The notes: generated by a model from the sequence alone, not told the origin. Positions 28,147-37,432 are shown, counted from the stretch's first letter. The stretch is DNA of 62,961 nucleotides from Thermoplasmata archaeon (GCA_021806235.1 JAJZXU010000012.1:1-62961), one strand, 5' to 3'. Program-made: numbers and translations.

Positions 28147-28611
28147 AGTATTTAATGTATTGCCAATCTGGTTTCAATCAGGATTTATAGAAAATTAAAT
28201 AATATTGCCCTGCAGATAAAGCCATTAATATCCAGTTATTTATCCTGATGATAGGAAAATACGTTCACAATGTGCATATCTATTAAATTTTTAATCCCTG
28301 CAATTCTATAAGATAGATTTGCAATTTAATGCTTATATTATAGCACCTTCATAATTTTTTATTTTATAACTGATATTATAAATATTAAAGTTCAAATTAG
28401 TAGAATATGTGAGAATAAAAATCAGTAATAAATATCATTGAAAATAGTGTATATAAAATTTAATTATAATGTGTAAATAAAAATATTATGAATTTAAAAA
28501 TTAAGAATTATTAAATTTTTTAAAATAATAATTTTTACTTAATTTTGCTGTATTTATAATTCATTATAATACACACCTCATCTAACACGTTAATATAAAA
28601 ATATATTTCTA
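28147..28611. other. Intergenic, strongly AT-rich
   Basis: 465 bases between the vapB start and the end of the three-gene operon. I see no gene or structured RNA. The stretch 28440-28560 is nearly all A/T. Confidence 0.5.
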
Positions 28612-29034
28612 TTATAAATTGTTATTTTTTATTGCGTTTATGAGGGTATTAAAGCAACAATAAGATTTCATCAATGAATTATGATTTATATATAAGTTTA
28701 TACTTTTGCCACCTTTCTTATAATTGGCAGGATTATTAACCCTATGGTCACATATTACTCTGTATTTTGCTAGATATGATATATCTCTTGAATATTTATT
28801 ACTTATTTTCCTTTCAAAATGTACATACGTAAAATCATCAGGTTCATTTGATCTACCATCACCTTGATTATTTTTTTTATAACGCTCAATGGCTACCCAA
28901 TAATTAAAAATTGCCATATACATAGAACTTATAAGCCGCCTAATTTTGACTTCCTCTTTTATACCATCTATATCAATATTATTAAAGAGTAATGATGGAT
29001 CCAATATATTTATTCTATCAATCCCTTTATGCAT
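28612..29034 (-). CDS. Unknown protein, possible HEPN-like, third gene of a three-gene operon
   Basis: 140 residues, helical by composition. The central helices (IRRLISSMYMAIFNYWVAIE) followed by ISYLAKYRVICDHRVNNP resemble the layout of HEPN-fold proteins, where a conserved R-x-D-H-type motif lies in a late helix. This is a weak likeness, not a family match. The gene overlaps the preceding one by 25 bases, so the two are translationally linked. If it is a HEPN nuclease, the operon could be a toxin-antitoxin-like or defence module. Confidence 0.5.
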   Translation of the reverse strand: MHKGIDRINILDPSLLFNNIDIDGIKEEVKIRRLISSMYMAIFNYWVAIERYKKNNQGDGRSNEPDDFTYVHFERKISNKYSRDISYLAKYRVICDHRVNNPANYKKGGKSINLYINHNSLMKSYCCFNTLINAIKNNNL

Positions 29035-29468
29035 GTTATCATAATCCTTTCCTTTGTAAGTTCTATCATAGGTTTTAATTCATTTTCAAGTCTTTCCCAG
29101 CCATCCCAGTTGCATTCTGGAAATTGGATGTCTATATAGGCTGGATCTTCATTATCATATACAACGTCTATAAATGGTCTTCCGTATTCGCAATGTTCAT
29201 TTACAGCATAATTTATTATATATAATAATTCCAGCATCTGATTTGAATTAAATAAATTATTTAAACCGTTGTAATCATCAATATCTGCTATCGAATTTAA
29301 TAAATTAATTATTTCATCCTTTAATGGTATGTTAATGCTTACAGTATCATATATGCCCATATATTGTAATAATTTATCTACGACCTTTTGTAAGATATAT
29401 TTTATCTGTTTATTGTTTTCATTTAAATTCAAAGTACTAGCACTATCGTAATTTTCATAATATAACAT
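29010..29468 (-). CDS. Unknown acidic protein, second gene of a three-gene operon
   Basis: 152 residues, strongly acidic with many Asn and Asp residues. Helical segments dominate the first 110 residues; the stretch PFIDVVYDNEDPAYIDIQFP may be beta. No motif known to me. It follows the first gene after 4 bases and overlaps the third by 25, so all three are surely co-expressed. Confidence 0.5.
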   Translation of the reverse strand: MLYYENYDSASTLNLNENNKQIKYILQKVVDKLLQYMGIYDTVSINIPLKDEIINLLNSIADIDDYNGLNNLFNSNQMLELLYIINYAVNEHCEYGRPFIDVVYDNEDPAYIDIQFPECNWDGWERLENELKPMIELTKERIMITCIKGLIE

Positions 29469-29472
29469 AATA

Positions 29473-30117
29473 TCACCTTATCAATTCTAATACTGTATCT
29501 ATATCATTTAATATATCAAATACAGCATTCTCGTTATATCCTTCTCTTCTATATACAGCTATAACAGACGACATTTTGGGATTCGTTACAAGCTCTTCTA
29601 CGCCTATTTCACTTATATATTGTTCCCTCAGATCCATGTCATAATTGTTTCCGTCTATTAATTTTATAGATCTTAATTTTGTGGATTTCATTGTTTTTAA
29701 TTTTTTTTCAATAGGGTATTCAAGATATCCATTGCTATGAATAGTCAGCCTAACATTGAGCTCATAGGCAAATATCTTATCATATCCTAGATTTAATACA
29801 AAGTTATTTAAATCTTTGAATATTTTACTCCCAATAGTTCCATCATTTATGTTTAGCATATTTACTGTAAATATTCCTCTTACTGTATTATTGCTGTACA
29901 TAATATTTGATATTTCCAGGTTGTATGATTCAACGGCCCCTTCAATTGCAAAAAAGAGTGTTCCAAAGTTGATACCACCAGATGTTGAATTTAAAGATCT
30001 TGTAGGTGCAGTTAATTTCAAATTTTTATTGGTTTTTTGCGATCTCTTAAATATATCAAACACATCTAATTGATCATTAACAATTATTGAACAGGACAAA
30101 TTGAACTTTTCTTTCAT
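29473..30117 (-). CDS. Unknown protein, first gene of a three-gene operon
   Basis: 214 residues. The N-terminus reads FNLSCSIIVNDQLDVFDIFK and the middle section alternates strands, with ISNIMYSNNTVRGIFTVNML as a probable beta-hairpin. There is no signal peptide, membrane helix or catalytic motif that I can name. The operon 30117-28612 has no recognisable partner outside it. A mobile element with 14-bp inverted ends begins 48 bases upstream of the start, so the promoter may be shared with or altered by it. Confidence 0.5.
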   Translation of the reverse strand: MKEKFNLSCSIIVNDQLDVFDIFKRSQKTNKNLKLTAPTRSLNSTSGGINFGTLFFAIEGAVESYNLEISNIMYSNNTVRGIFTVNMLNINDGTIGSKIFKDLNNFVLNLGYDKIFAYELNVRLTIHSNGYLEYPIEKKLKTMKSTKLRSIKLIDGNNYDMDLREQYISEIGVEELVTNPKMSSVIAVYRREGYNENAVFDILNDIDTVLELIR

Positions 30118-30165
30118 TTATATCTATTGCATACTAATTTACGATATATAAACATTATGACATCC

Positions 30166-30451
30166 GCTATGGCGGAAATAAGTGGTTATTCATTTACTTT
30201 TATAATTCATTTATTTTTCATGTTTTTATCCCGATATAGCGTATTATTTATGTTGCCGGCAAGTATTATGCCACTTTCCTGTCAACAGGCTTATAATAGC
30301 TGTTTTTGCCCCGCATATTTACCTTTTTTTATAATCAGTGTCCTGTATACTCTATGTATGAGATATGCATAAACTTCGCTCTCAGGTAGTAGATCACACG
30401 GTCAACGTGAGAGAATTGTATAAATTCCTGGAGGCATATTTCCGCCATAGC
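30166..30451. mobile_element. 286-bp element with 14-bp terminal inverted repeats
   Basis: GCTATGGCGGAAAT at 30166-30179 and its exact complement ATTTCCGCCATAGC at 30438-30451 enclose DNA without a credible gene. A frame at 30127-30372 crosses the left end and is not convincing. The layout is that of a MITE. No target duplication is evident, and no second copy was noticed in this window, so an alternative is a large regulatory hairpin. Confidence 0.5.
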
Positions 30452-30493
30452 TAAAAAGTAAACGTTTATTTATTTTAATAGAGTGTGGGTTAT

Positions 30494-30739
30494 ATGGTTG
30501 GAAATATTCATGAAACCGTAATAGATAGCAAGGGAAGAATAACTCTATCAAAAGAAATTAGAAAGTCTCTTGGCATGCTATCAGGAACGAGAGTAAGAAT
30601 AAGCGTTGAGGATAGCCACATAATTATTGAAAAGGCTATTACACCTGAAGAGTTTATAAACACCATGAAAGGCTTTATAAAGAATAAATCAGAGTTGCCA
30701 GAAATGGATCCTTTAGATCTAAAGAATATATGGAAATAG
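30494..30739 (+). CDS. vapB: AbrB-type VapB antitoxin
   Basis: 81 residues with an N-terminal SpoVT/AbrB swapped-hairpin domain: ETVIDSKGRITLSKEIRKSL is the classic beta-strand-helix pattern. The C-terminal half (EFINTMKGFIKNKSELPEMD) is the flexible toxin-binding part. The ATG at 30494 is preferred to an upstream GTG at 30485 because the AbrB domain starts there. It is followed after 8 bases by its PIN toxin gene and should autoregulate the pair. Confidence 0.8.
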   Translation: MVGNIHETVIDSKGRITLSKEIRKSLGMLSGTRVRISVEDSHIIIEKAITPEEFINTMKGFIKNKSELPEMDPLDLKNIWK

Positions 30740-30747
30740 TGCTGTAA

Positions 30748-31158
30748 TTGGAAACATTTTATATCGATTCAAACTATTGGATATACTGGTTTGGCCAGAG
30801 ATTGCCGGAACACAGATATGTTAACCAGATTATGCAGAGGGCTATCCGGTCTGAAGTAGTCATAAATACTGTAACAATAATGGAGGTTGCACATTATTTT
30901 AGAAGATTTCCTAAAGATGAATTTACAAAAAGAATGCCAGAAATACTTAATTTGTCTACTACCGGTATAATGAACCTTACTATAGAAATTATGGAGGAAT
31001 CTTTATCACTTGTCCTACAATACAGCAATTTCTGACCTGATGCAAGAGACTGTGTAATTATAGCTACTATGAAAGCTGCTGGAACAAATTTACTTATATC
31101 CCACGATGCTGCATTCAGCAGGGTAAAGGACATAAAGGTAATTGATGAAATACCGTAG
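30748..31158 (+). pseudogene. vapC: VapC PIN toxin interrupted by an in-frame TGA
   Basis: Starts with TTG at 30748. The PIN core has Asp7 (FYIDSNYWIYWF) and Glu46 (TIMEVAHYF). A TGA at 31033-31035 stops the frame after YSNF, but the same frame continues as PDARDCVIIATMKAAGTNLL and on to the stop at 31156-31158, giving the missing PIN C-terminus with its two acidic residues. A single base change (for example GGA to TGA) explains it. The toxin is probably inactive unless this is a sequencing error. Confidence 0.8.
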
Positions 31159-31843
31159 ATATAATACCTATTATTTTTAATACAGTAAACAATAAACCGG
31201 ATTATCACAAAAAATTAACGGGAACGTTAAATAAAAGTAGAATTTTATATAACCATATGCCTGGCCAAAAAACCAGTTGATATGAATGTATATTTAAGAT
31301 ACCACCACATATCCTGAGTTAAATAGGCTATTTCAGCGATGTAAAATACAGGAAATAGATAACGTAGTATATCATAATATATACAATAGTTTTGCAAAAT
31401 CTGGGTAAAAAGTAAAGAATTTACGCTATAACCCTATGCCTGCGTGATGTCCAATGAAAACGAATGATAATGGAGCTCTGCTCACTACAAATATCAGGGA
31501 ATTCTCAGATATAATGACAGCAGGTATAATCCTGAAAATAACTATATGAATTACCTGAAGTCAATAATAGGCAACCATAAGGTACAGTTCATAGGTGATG
31601 CTCCCCTTCCTGGACATCCAGGGGCAAAAAAGATGGAGAATGCCGGATGGTTCTTTTATTATGCATCCGGAAAGAATGTTAAAACAATAGGGCAGTGTTC
31701 AAGGGAAATAAAGAAGGTTATTTTTTTCAGGAAAAACTACAAATAGAGGTTATTTTCAGGATAAATGCAAAAGCATTGTAAATTATACAGATTAATTCTT
31801 ATCACCACTAAATATTTATATATAATATACGTATACGTTATAT
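31159..31843. other. Non-coding or decayed DNA, possible transposase relic at 31546-31746
   Basis: 685 bases. A 66-codon frame at 31546-31746 (contains FIGDAPLPGHPGAKKMENAG) looks like part of a real protein; short matching frames lie upstream at 31453-31545 in other frames. It may be a decayed transposase, but I cannot name it. The final 25 bases form the promoter of the next vapBC pair. Confidence 0.35.
31826..31838. promoter_or_regulatory. Palindromic operator/promoter of vapBC
   Basis: TATACGTATA (31826-31835) and ACGTATACGT (31829-31838) are overlapping perfect palindromes six bases before the vapB ATG at 31844. They overlap the expected promoter zone and fit autoregulation by the VapBC complex. 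Confidence 0.45.
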
Positions 31844-32056
31844 ATGGTTAAAATGGTTTCACTCTCAAATAAAGCCTATGAGGAATTAAAAAAACTTAAA
31901 AATGATGACGAATCATTTTCCGATATTGTTTTGAAGCTTATACAGAAAAAAGATATAAAAAAATTTGAGGGCATTTTAAAAGATAATTCTAAACTAACGG
32001 CAATTGAGAAGCAAATAGACAATGATAGAACAAACAATGCAGGTAGATACCGGTGA
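31844..32056 (+). CDS. vapB: VapB antitoxin
   Basis: 70 residues. The N-terminus VKMVSLSNKAYEELKKLKND is the DUF217-like/VapB DNA-binding pattern common in archaea, followed by an acidic tail. It overlaps the toxin gene by 4 bases (GTGA), a typical translational coupling. This is one of two intact-looking vapBC pairs in the window. Confidence 0.8.
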   Translation: MVKMVSLSNKAYEELKKLKNDDESFSDIVLKLIQKKDIKKFEGILKDNSKLTAIEKQIDNDRTNNAGRYR

Positions 32057-32421
32057 TCGTTTTAGATACAAATGTTGTTATTGAGTATTTAAGGGGCAAC
32101 CACCATGTTACTGGCACTGTTAATGAATACCTTGACGGGAAAGATGCATCTATAACATACATAAATGCCTATGAATTATTGAAATACAAAATAAATAATA
32201 ATGTAATTTATGATTTTATTAACAGCATAGATATCATATATCCCGATAAGGACTCCATAACCCGATCTTCAGGAATATTTATAAATTTAAGGTCCAGGGG
32301 AAAAATGATAAACGAAAATGATATTTTAATCGCCGGAATAGCATTAACTGGCAATAACAAATTCATTACAATGGATCATGATTTTGAGAAGATCGAAAGT
32401 AAAAATATAATTATAATCTAA
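32053..32421 (+). CDS. vapC: VapC PIN-domain toxin ribonuclease
   Basis: 122 residues starting with GTG at 32053. PIN-domain acidic residues are all present: Asp5 in IVLDTNVVIEYL, Glu41 in INAYELLKY, Asp90 in NENDILIAGIAL and Asp108/Asp110 in FITMDHDF. It should be a Mg-dependent endoribonuclease held inactive by the VapB encoded just upstream. The length is slightly below the usual 130 but the fold is complete. Confidence 0.85.
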   Translation: MIVLDTNVVIEYLRGNHHVTGTVNEYLDGKDASITYINAYELLKYKINNNVIYDFINSIDIIYPDKDSITRSSGIFINLRSRGKMINENDILIAGIALTGNNKFITMDHDFEKIESKNIIII

Positions 32422-32660
32422 TATTCCTGCGGTTCAGATATTTTACTGCATCAATTGACATTCCCCGTTTAATGGCAATGATTCTATCATCATGCTGGAG
32501 ATATTCTTCCTGTATTTCAGTGCGAACCCTGTGATGTGTTTGCAACCGCATGGTGTCCTACCTTTCCATCTACAATGTATGGGTTTATAATGTACCGTGT
32601 GTAGCTCCTGCCATCACCCTTCCTGGTGCCAACATCCATATACTCTATCAATACTTAACA
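32411..32660 (-). pseudogene. Unrecognised coding relic
   Basis: The minus strand reads EYMDVGTRKGDGRSYTRYII, then a stop after NTSQGSH; a shifted frame continues EIQEEYLQHDDRIIAIKRGM to a stop at 32411-32413, overlapping the end of vapC. Composition is protein-like in both parts, so a frameshifted gene or gene end is likely. I do not recognise it. Confidence 0.35.
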
Positions 32661-33176
32661 GTATATATCTCCCTGTAAAATCATGTGCATTTTAATGAAA
32701 CAGTAAACGGTCACCAGTACCGTAAAATACAGAGAATTTATGCAATTTTATGGTCAAAATTTCCTGGAACTTCCGTTATACTGGTACTTAATTGCATAAA
32801 TTCACAACAGTATTCCTTATCTGCAGACCTTTCACACTACTCTTCTTTCATTTAAATGGTTTGGGTATTTATTGTGTTCATCCACGTAACTCTTTACTGC
32901 AGGCATGAGTACGCCAGTGTTCTTAATGCCTCCACACATCAGAATAATATAATGCAGTTCCGTGTCTTCATGCCACCACGTATACACACAGTAACTAAAA
33001 TAATGTCCAGCAGGATAAACAGGCAATTCCACAAAATTTAATCCCGAAACTCAAGTTGTAGAGTCGTAATTTTCAATGCACATGATAGATTGCTGTGAAA
33101 TTGCCAGGTAACGAAGCTATGCAGGTACAGTTGTTAAAAGGCGTAATACTTATATTACAGTTTAGTATTACAAATT
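32661..33176. other. Non-coding DNA with a 14-bp inverted repeat
   Basis: 516 bases. GAATTTATGCAATT (32734-32747) pairs perfectly with AATTGCATAAATTC (32790-32803), a strong potential hairpin with a 42-base loop. A 66-codon minus frame at 32832-33032 has a protein-like look (AGHYFSYCVYTWWHEDTELH) but no recognised relative; it may be a transposase relic. Confidence 0.4.
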
Positions 33177-33425
33177 ATGGAAATCATAACGTCTAGAATT
33201 GATAAGAAAACAAAAGAAAAAATGAAGGAATTATCATACATCAACTGGAGTGCCGTCATAAGGGAATCAGTTACCGCCAGGATAAAGGAAGAGGAATCGC
33301 GGAAACACACAATTGACAGGAGTGTAATAGCGGAAGGTATGGCCATAGCGTCAGGGATACGTAAATCATCAACGGGGTGGAATTCAACAGAGGAGATAAG
33401 GAAATGGAGAGACCGGGCAATATAA
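33177..33425 (+). CDS. vapB: VapB ribbon-helix-helix antitoxin
   Basis: 82 residues. The first 45 residues (EIITSRIDKKTKEKMKELSY and NWSAVIRESVTARIKEEE) are a ribbon-helix-helix domain. The C-terminal tail contains EGMAIASGIRKSSTGWNSTE, a toxin-binding motif common in archaeal VapB. It overlaps the toxin gene by 22 bases. The start follows an AT-rich box with inverted TAATACT/AGTATTA motifs (33145-33175) that may be the operator. Confidence 0.8.
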   Translation: MEIITSRIDKKTKEKMKELSYINWSAVIRESVTARIKEEESRKHTIDRSVIAEGMAIASGIRKSSTGWNSTEEIRKWRDRAI

Positions 33426-33832
33426 TACTTGATGCTTCGGTAATCGTAAAGTGGTTTGTGGACGAGGAATTTACTGATAAGTCCCTGCAGATACTCGACG
33501 ATTACATCAAGGGCAAAATAACGGTATACTCTATTCAATTAATGCCATATGAGGTATCCAACGCTTTGCGATATAATCCGGCGATTGGAAAAGAAGAGCT
33601 TATTCGGGTAGGGCTTGCACTGAGGAAATTTCAGATTGCACTATACCCTATCCTCGACGGCCTGTATGAATCTGCAATTAACATTGCAATAGATTCTGGT
33701 ACCACGGTATATGACGCAGCTTATCTCTCCTTAGCAATCGAGATGAACGCCCCTTTGTACACTGCGGATCAAAAGTTCATGAATAAACTGGGAGAACGCT
33801 ATCGCGTGGTTCACATATCTTCTTATAAATAG
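33404..33832 (+). CDS. vapC: VapC PIN-domain toxin ribonuclease
   Basis: 142 residues from the ATG at 33404, which is preceded by GAGGAGATAAG as ribosome site; a longer frame from 33377 is less likely. The acidic residues of the PIN site are Asp10 (IILDASVIVKW), Glu50 (MPYEVSNAL), Asp104 (TVYDAAYLSLA) and Asp122 (YTADQKF). It is complete and probably an active RNase neutralised by its VapB. Confidence 0.9.
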   Translation: MERPGNIILDASVIVKWFVDEEFTDKSLQILDDYIKGKITVYSIQLMPYEVSNALRYNPAIGKEELIRVGLALRKFQIALYPILDGLYESAINIAIDSGTTVYDAAYLSLAIEMNAPLYTADQKFMNKLGERYRVVHISSYK

Positions 33833-34452
33833 GGGTAAACATCGCTTCTCGAATCAATGACCCGCAGGAATATGATGGTCAAAAGTAGGAAGGTAGAATA
33901 AGTGTAATTTCTATCCCGCCTTTTTATCTATCGTGAGCTAGAAAAGCCCCTGGCACAGAAGAGTCAATCAAAATCTAAAAGTATTTTGATGCCATATGCA
34001 ATTATCTTCCGTTGACTTTTCCTAAAACCCTTCTTTTGGTTCCTTTGTACCAGATATCCCCTTTATGTTTTTGTACACGTGTTTGATCCGTAAATCTATG
34101 AATTTCTGACTCTGCAGTAGGAATCTTTATTCACGCCATGGCAATCAAATTCCCTGATCACACCGGGAAATGAAGTTATTAGGAAACGTCCGTTATAAAA
34201 TAGGTAATTAGAACCACTAATAGAATACTATTTATAATTTCCAATCTAGATAATAAATTTTTAAAGGTACTTTTATTGTTTCTGAGATTATTTATTGATT
34301 CATTGCAGGTAATTGAGTTAAAGCCAATCAATCCCCTTTATTTAAACACACATGGAATTTATATCCATTGTAAATTTTGGCAAAATTAATTATGCAACTT
34401 ACCTGTACATATCAACATAATTATATAGTAAATAATTATTAAAGAATACGAA
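33833..34452. other. Intergenic, no gene seen
   Basis: 620 bases between vapC and the nucleotidyltransferase gene. No supportable ORF, RNA or repeat. The last 60 bases are AT-rich and probably hold the next promoter. Confidence 0.5.
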
Positions 34453-35277
34453 ATGAAAAAAAATAATAGTGCCCTAATGGATTTGCATATCAAGGCTGCC
34501 AACGAATTTTGTTCGAGGCTTAAATTAAACAGAGATGTTGAGGGTATAGTTCTTTTAGGTGGTGCAGCAAGGGGATTTGTTGATGAGTATTCAGACCTGG
34601 ACATAGCCATATTTTTCAAAAATTCCTTTAATGAAGTAAGACCTGGTGAGCAGGATTACCATGGAATTGATTTAGATGTTATGCTTTTTGACTTTAATGT
34701 GTCATCCCAGGCTAAGTGGTCCCATGCACAGAGGCAGGCATTTAGTGAGGGAAAAATTCTTTTTGACCGCAATGGCCTTGTTTCAGGTACAATCAAAAAC
34801 AAATTAATATACACAGAAACGGAAAGGAGAAATGATATGCTTGATCTAATTATGAAACTTAGATGGCATGGATTCGGGGGCAATAATTTATCAATGCCAC
34901 ATGATTATTCCATCGACCTGCCATACAATCTTATGGGTGAAAGGGGATGCATTCCATGTGCCCACGATCTTCTAAATGAGGCTATAGACTTATTTTTGCA
35001 GCTGCTTTTTGTTTTTAACGGTACTTTTATACCGGACAATAAATGGAGGCTTATGAACTCATACAGCTTAAAGTGGTTGCCATCCAGTTACAGTGATAAA
35101 ATTGATGAACTTATAATATGCAGGAAAACAAGTGAATCCGAATTATCAAGAAGGGCCAATATATTAAATAGGTTTATCGCTGAACTTTTCCTAAAGATCA
35201 ATGAGAGGAAGGAAATACCGGACAATGGGTACGAAATATTCCTTAAGACAAGTGGAGAATACGATCCCAGGCAATGA
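34453..35277 (+). CDS. Nucleotidyltransferase-fold protein (aminoglycoside-adenylyltransferase-like)
   Basis: 274 residues. The NTP_transf_2 motif GGAARGFVDEYSDLDIAIF (36-54) has Asp48 and Asp50, and the third carboxylate is in GIDLDVMLF (Asp73/Asp75), so the catalytic triad is complete. The C-terminal 160 residues are helical, as in DUF4037 or streptomycin adenylyltransferase-like proteins. It could adenylylate a small molecule or protein; antibiotic resistance is not implied by the fold alone. A GNAT acetyltransferase gene, now broken, follows after 6 bases; the two look like an operon of group-transfer enzymes. Confidence 0.75.
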   Translation: MKKNNSALMDLHIKAANEFCSRLKLNRDVEGIVLLGGAARGFVDEYSDLDIAIFFKNSFNEVRPGEQDYHGIDLDVMLFDFNVSSQAKWSHAQRQAFSEGKILFDRNGLVSGTIKNKLIYTETERRNDMLDLIMKLRWHGFGGNNLSMPHDYSIDLPYNLMGERGCIPCAHDLLNEAIDLFLQLLFVFNGTFIPDNKWRLMNSYSLKWLPSSYSDKIDELIICRKTSESELSRRANILNRFIAELFLKINERKEIPDNGYEIFLKTSGEYDPRQ

Positions 35278-35283
35278 TTAAAC

Positions 35284-35745
35284 ATGATAGAAATAAGGCC
35301 ATTAAATGGCCATGATTATGATATTATACTTTCTATGATTCGGAGAGGGCGGGAGCTTGGTTTTTTCTCACCAGGTGCCCCAGTTACAAGGCAATCGTTT
35401 AAAAAGTATATTGCAAATGGATGTTATTAAAATTACAACTTTTATGTTGCAGTTGAGGCTGGTGTGCCTGTTGGCTATATAGATTTTTACACTTTTGGGG
35501 GCATTGGAAACATACTGGGCATTTATGTTGATGAGAAAAGGAGGCTTACGAATATTGGATCGGAACTGCTTAAACATGCACTTAAAATTTTGAAAAATCT
35601 TGGATGCCACAGGGCAAAAGCAATAGTGTATAGCTATAATAAACTATCATTAGAATTCTTCAAGGCAAATTTATTCACGGAAGCTGCTAAATTCCCTGAT
35701 GATGAATTCCACAGGGATGTGGTTATAATGGCAACACCCCTTTAA
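35284..35745 (+). pseudogene. GNAT acetyltransferase interrupted by an in-frame TAA
   Basis: ATG at 35284 opens MIEIRPLNGHDYDIILSMIR, a GNAT N-terminus; a TAA at 35428-35430 interrupts it after ANGCY, and the same frame continues as NYNFYVAVEAGVPVGYIDFY with the acetyl-CoA-binding segment GIYVDEKRRLTNIGSELLKH (the R/Q-x-x-G-x-G/A loop) to 35745. A total of 153 codons matches a normal GNAT. One base change explains the stop. An initiation inside at 35464 would give only the second half. Confidence 0.75.
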
Positions 35746-35760
35746 TAGGTGCAATCTGTG

Positions 35761-36999
35761 TTATTTGCTATTTTCATTGCCAAGCATAGCAACAATGTGG
35801 CTGGTCTTTTTAATTCTTTTAATGCTTCCCTGGAATATTTCAGGCACCCGCATGCTATCTATTGAGATTCCAAGGGTAGCCAGTTCAAGAAACATAGGAT
35901 TTTTAGTCATAAACATAGATGCAATGCCAGTTACCCCAAGAGCCAGATCTATAACCATCTTTGTTTTTTTAACTCCCGGCTTTTGCATAGTAGTGGAATC
36001 AAGCGATTGAACGGATTCCTTTACTTCATCTACAGCCTGGGCAATAGCCTGTTGCCTATCTTCAAATACTAATTCTCCCCTCCCCTCTACCTTCTGGTCT
36101 ACATCATAGAGAACCTGCCTCAATTTTTTGCCATCTGCACGAAGTGCTGTATCCAGTTCTCGCGGCAGGCAGATTTTATATTTATCTAATATTGCTCTTC
36201 CAACGTCCGTGGGAAAATCAAGAAATTTTCTTTTATCTGGCTGTAGGCCGGGAAGTTTATTTTTGATGGCATTTAACTCTTTTTTAATCATGTTGCGATC
36301 AATTGGAGTTATGCCATCCAGTGAACAAAATACCGGATCAGCCAGAAAGGTTGAGTAATAATATGCCCATCTGTAGGCTGTAACCGGGTCTTCCTTTCCC
36401 TTCTCAACTATCCCATTGTAAGTATTATGGTATCCCAGAGCACCAATCTGTGATAACATATTAATTCCTGTGTGTTCCATCTCTTTGCCTGCCTGATTGA
36501 CAAAACGATTCCACTCAATGTTTTTTGACAGTGATCCAAGCCTTCCAGAGAATAAGGATTTGCTGTTGCTATAATAATCCTGATAAGATGGAGATATTGC
36601 AGATAGATAACCATAATTCCTTATCTCTGCCGAGGGAGCTACCTCAATAATTGGATCAAGGTAATCTAAATTCTTATATTCTAAGGGATTTGAATCAAGA
36701 ACGATGCTTACGCGCTTCTTCCCCTTCAGTTCCAGAAGTGCCGAAAGATCAATGCCAAGCTTCTCCTTCATAAGAGATTCTTCCCTGTAGGGTGGAAGGC
36801 TAATTATTACATTGTCCATATATGGAATTAATGTATATACTGGCCGCCCAAATATATAATAACCATAGACTCCGTTCAGGTTCAGCTCCGGATAAAATTC
36901 CTTAATGCCAACACTTTCCTCTTTAGAGGTGGATATAAGAATTTTTGATGCTTTATCCTTCTCGTGTTCCTCCTTTTCCTTTAACTCATTGGTATCCAT
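35761..36999 (-). CDS. Unknown 412-residue protein
   Basis: I recognise no family. The start at 36999 was chosen because GGTGG lies 4 bases upstream; a start 13 codons earlier would lack this. The first 30 residues are highly charged (ELKEKEEHEKDKASK). The middle has mixed alpha/beta character (VYTLIPYMDNVIISLPPY, RVSIVLDSNP), and about residues 350-385 form one or two hydrophobic helices (VIDLALGVTGIASMFM, FLELATLGISID) that may insert in a membrane. It converges on the GNAT pseudogene. A long AT-rich upstream region contains its promoter. Confidence 0.55.
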   Translation of the reverse strand: MDTNELKEKEEHEKDKASKILISTSKEESVGIKEFYPELNLNGVYGYYIFGRPVYTLIPYMDNVIISLPPYREESLMKEKLGIDLSALLELKGKKRVSIVLDSNPLEYKNLDYLDPIIEVAPSAEIRNYGYLSAISPSYQDYYSNSKSLFSGRLGSLSKNIEWNRFVNQAGKEMEHTGINMLSQIGALGYHNTYNGIVEKGKEDPVTAYRWAYYYSTFLADPVFCSLDGITPIDRNMIKKELNAIKNKLPGLQPDKRKFLDFPTDVGRAILDKYKICLPRELDTALRADGKKLRQVLYDVDQKVEGRGELVFEDRQQAIAQAVDEVKESVQSLDSTTMQKPGVKKTKMVIDLALGVTGIASMFMTKNPMFLELATLGISIDSMRVPEIFQGSIKRIKKTSHIVAMLGNENSK

Positions 37000-37432
37000 T
37001 TTACCACCCTGCATAAAATAAATAAAGCCAAGCCCCACATTTTATAAAGGTTAAACTTTATAAACATTTTTGTATTATATCTATATAGTATATTTAAATT
37101 TTTGTGCATAACTTAAGTATGATATATTATACTATTTGCTTAAAATAATATGATATTACACATTTTAACAACTGGCAATATTCTTTATGTATCCCGGGTC
37201 TTCCCCAATCTCTATGTTTTGTGCTGCTATAAGATTATATGCTATTGCCTTCATCGCATATCCAGTATCCTATAAGTATATTTCTTATTCCCCGTATCAG
37301 GCGAAACTATTTTGCCCATGATATGCATAATCAGATATGCTTAGCCTGCATATTCCAAAATTATTCATCCATTTATAATATTGAACAACCACCATGCATT
37401 TTAGAAAATATGTGGGACTCTATATTTAAATA
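37000..37432. other. Intergenic, no gene seen
   Basis: 433 bases. The stretch 37040-37160 is AT-rich and carries the likely promoter of the 412-residue gene. A plus frame at 37239-37613 is antisense to the next gene and is not credible. Confidence 0.5.

Noticed and set aside
31033-31035. TGA as selenocysteine or recoded codon in vapC
   Set aside because: The position is not a catalytic residue, no recoding element is visible, and Thermoplasmatales are not known to recode TGA; a point mutation is simpler.
34453-35277. Antibiotic resistance adenylyltransferase
   Set aside because: The nucleotidyltransferase fold is clear, but substrate-specific residues of known resistance enzymes were not identifiable.
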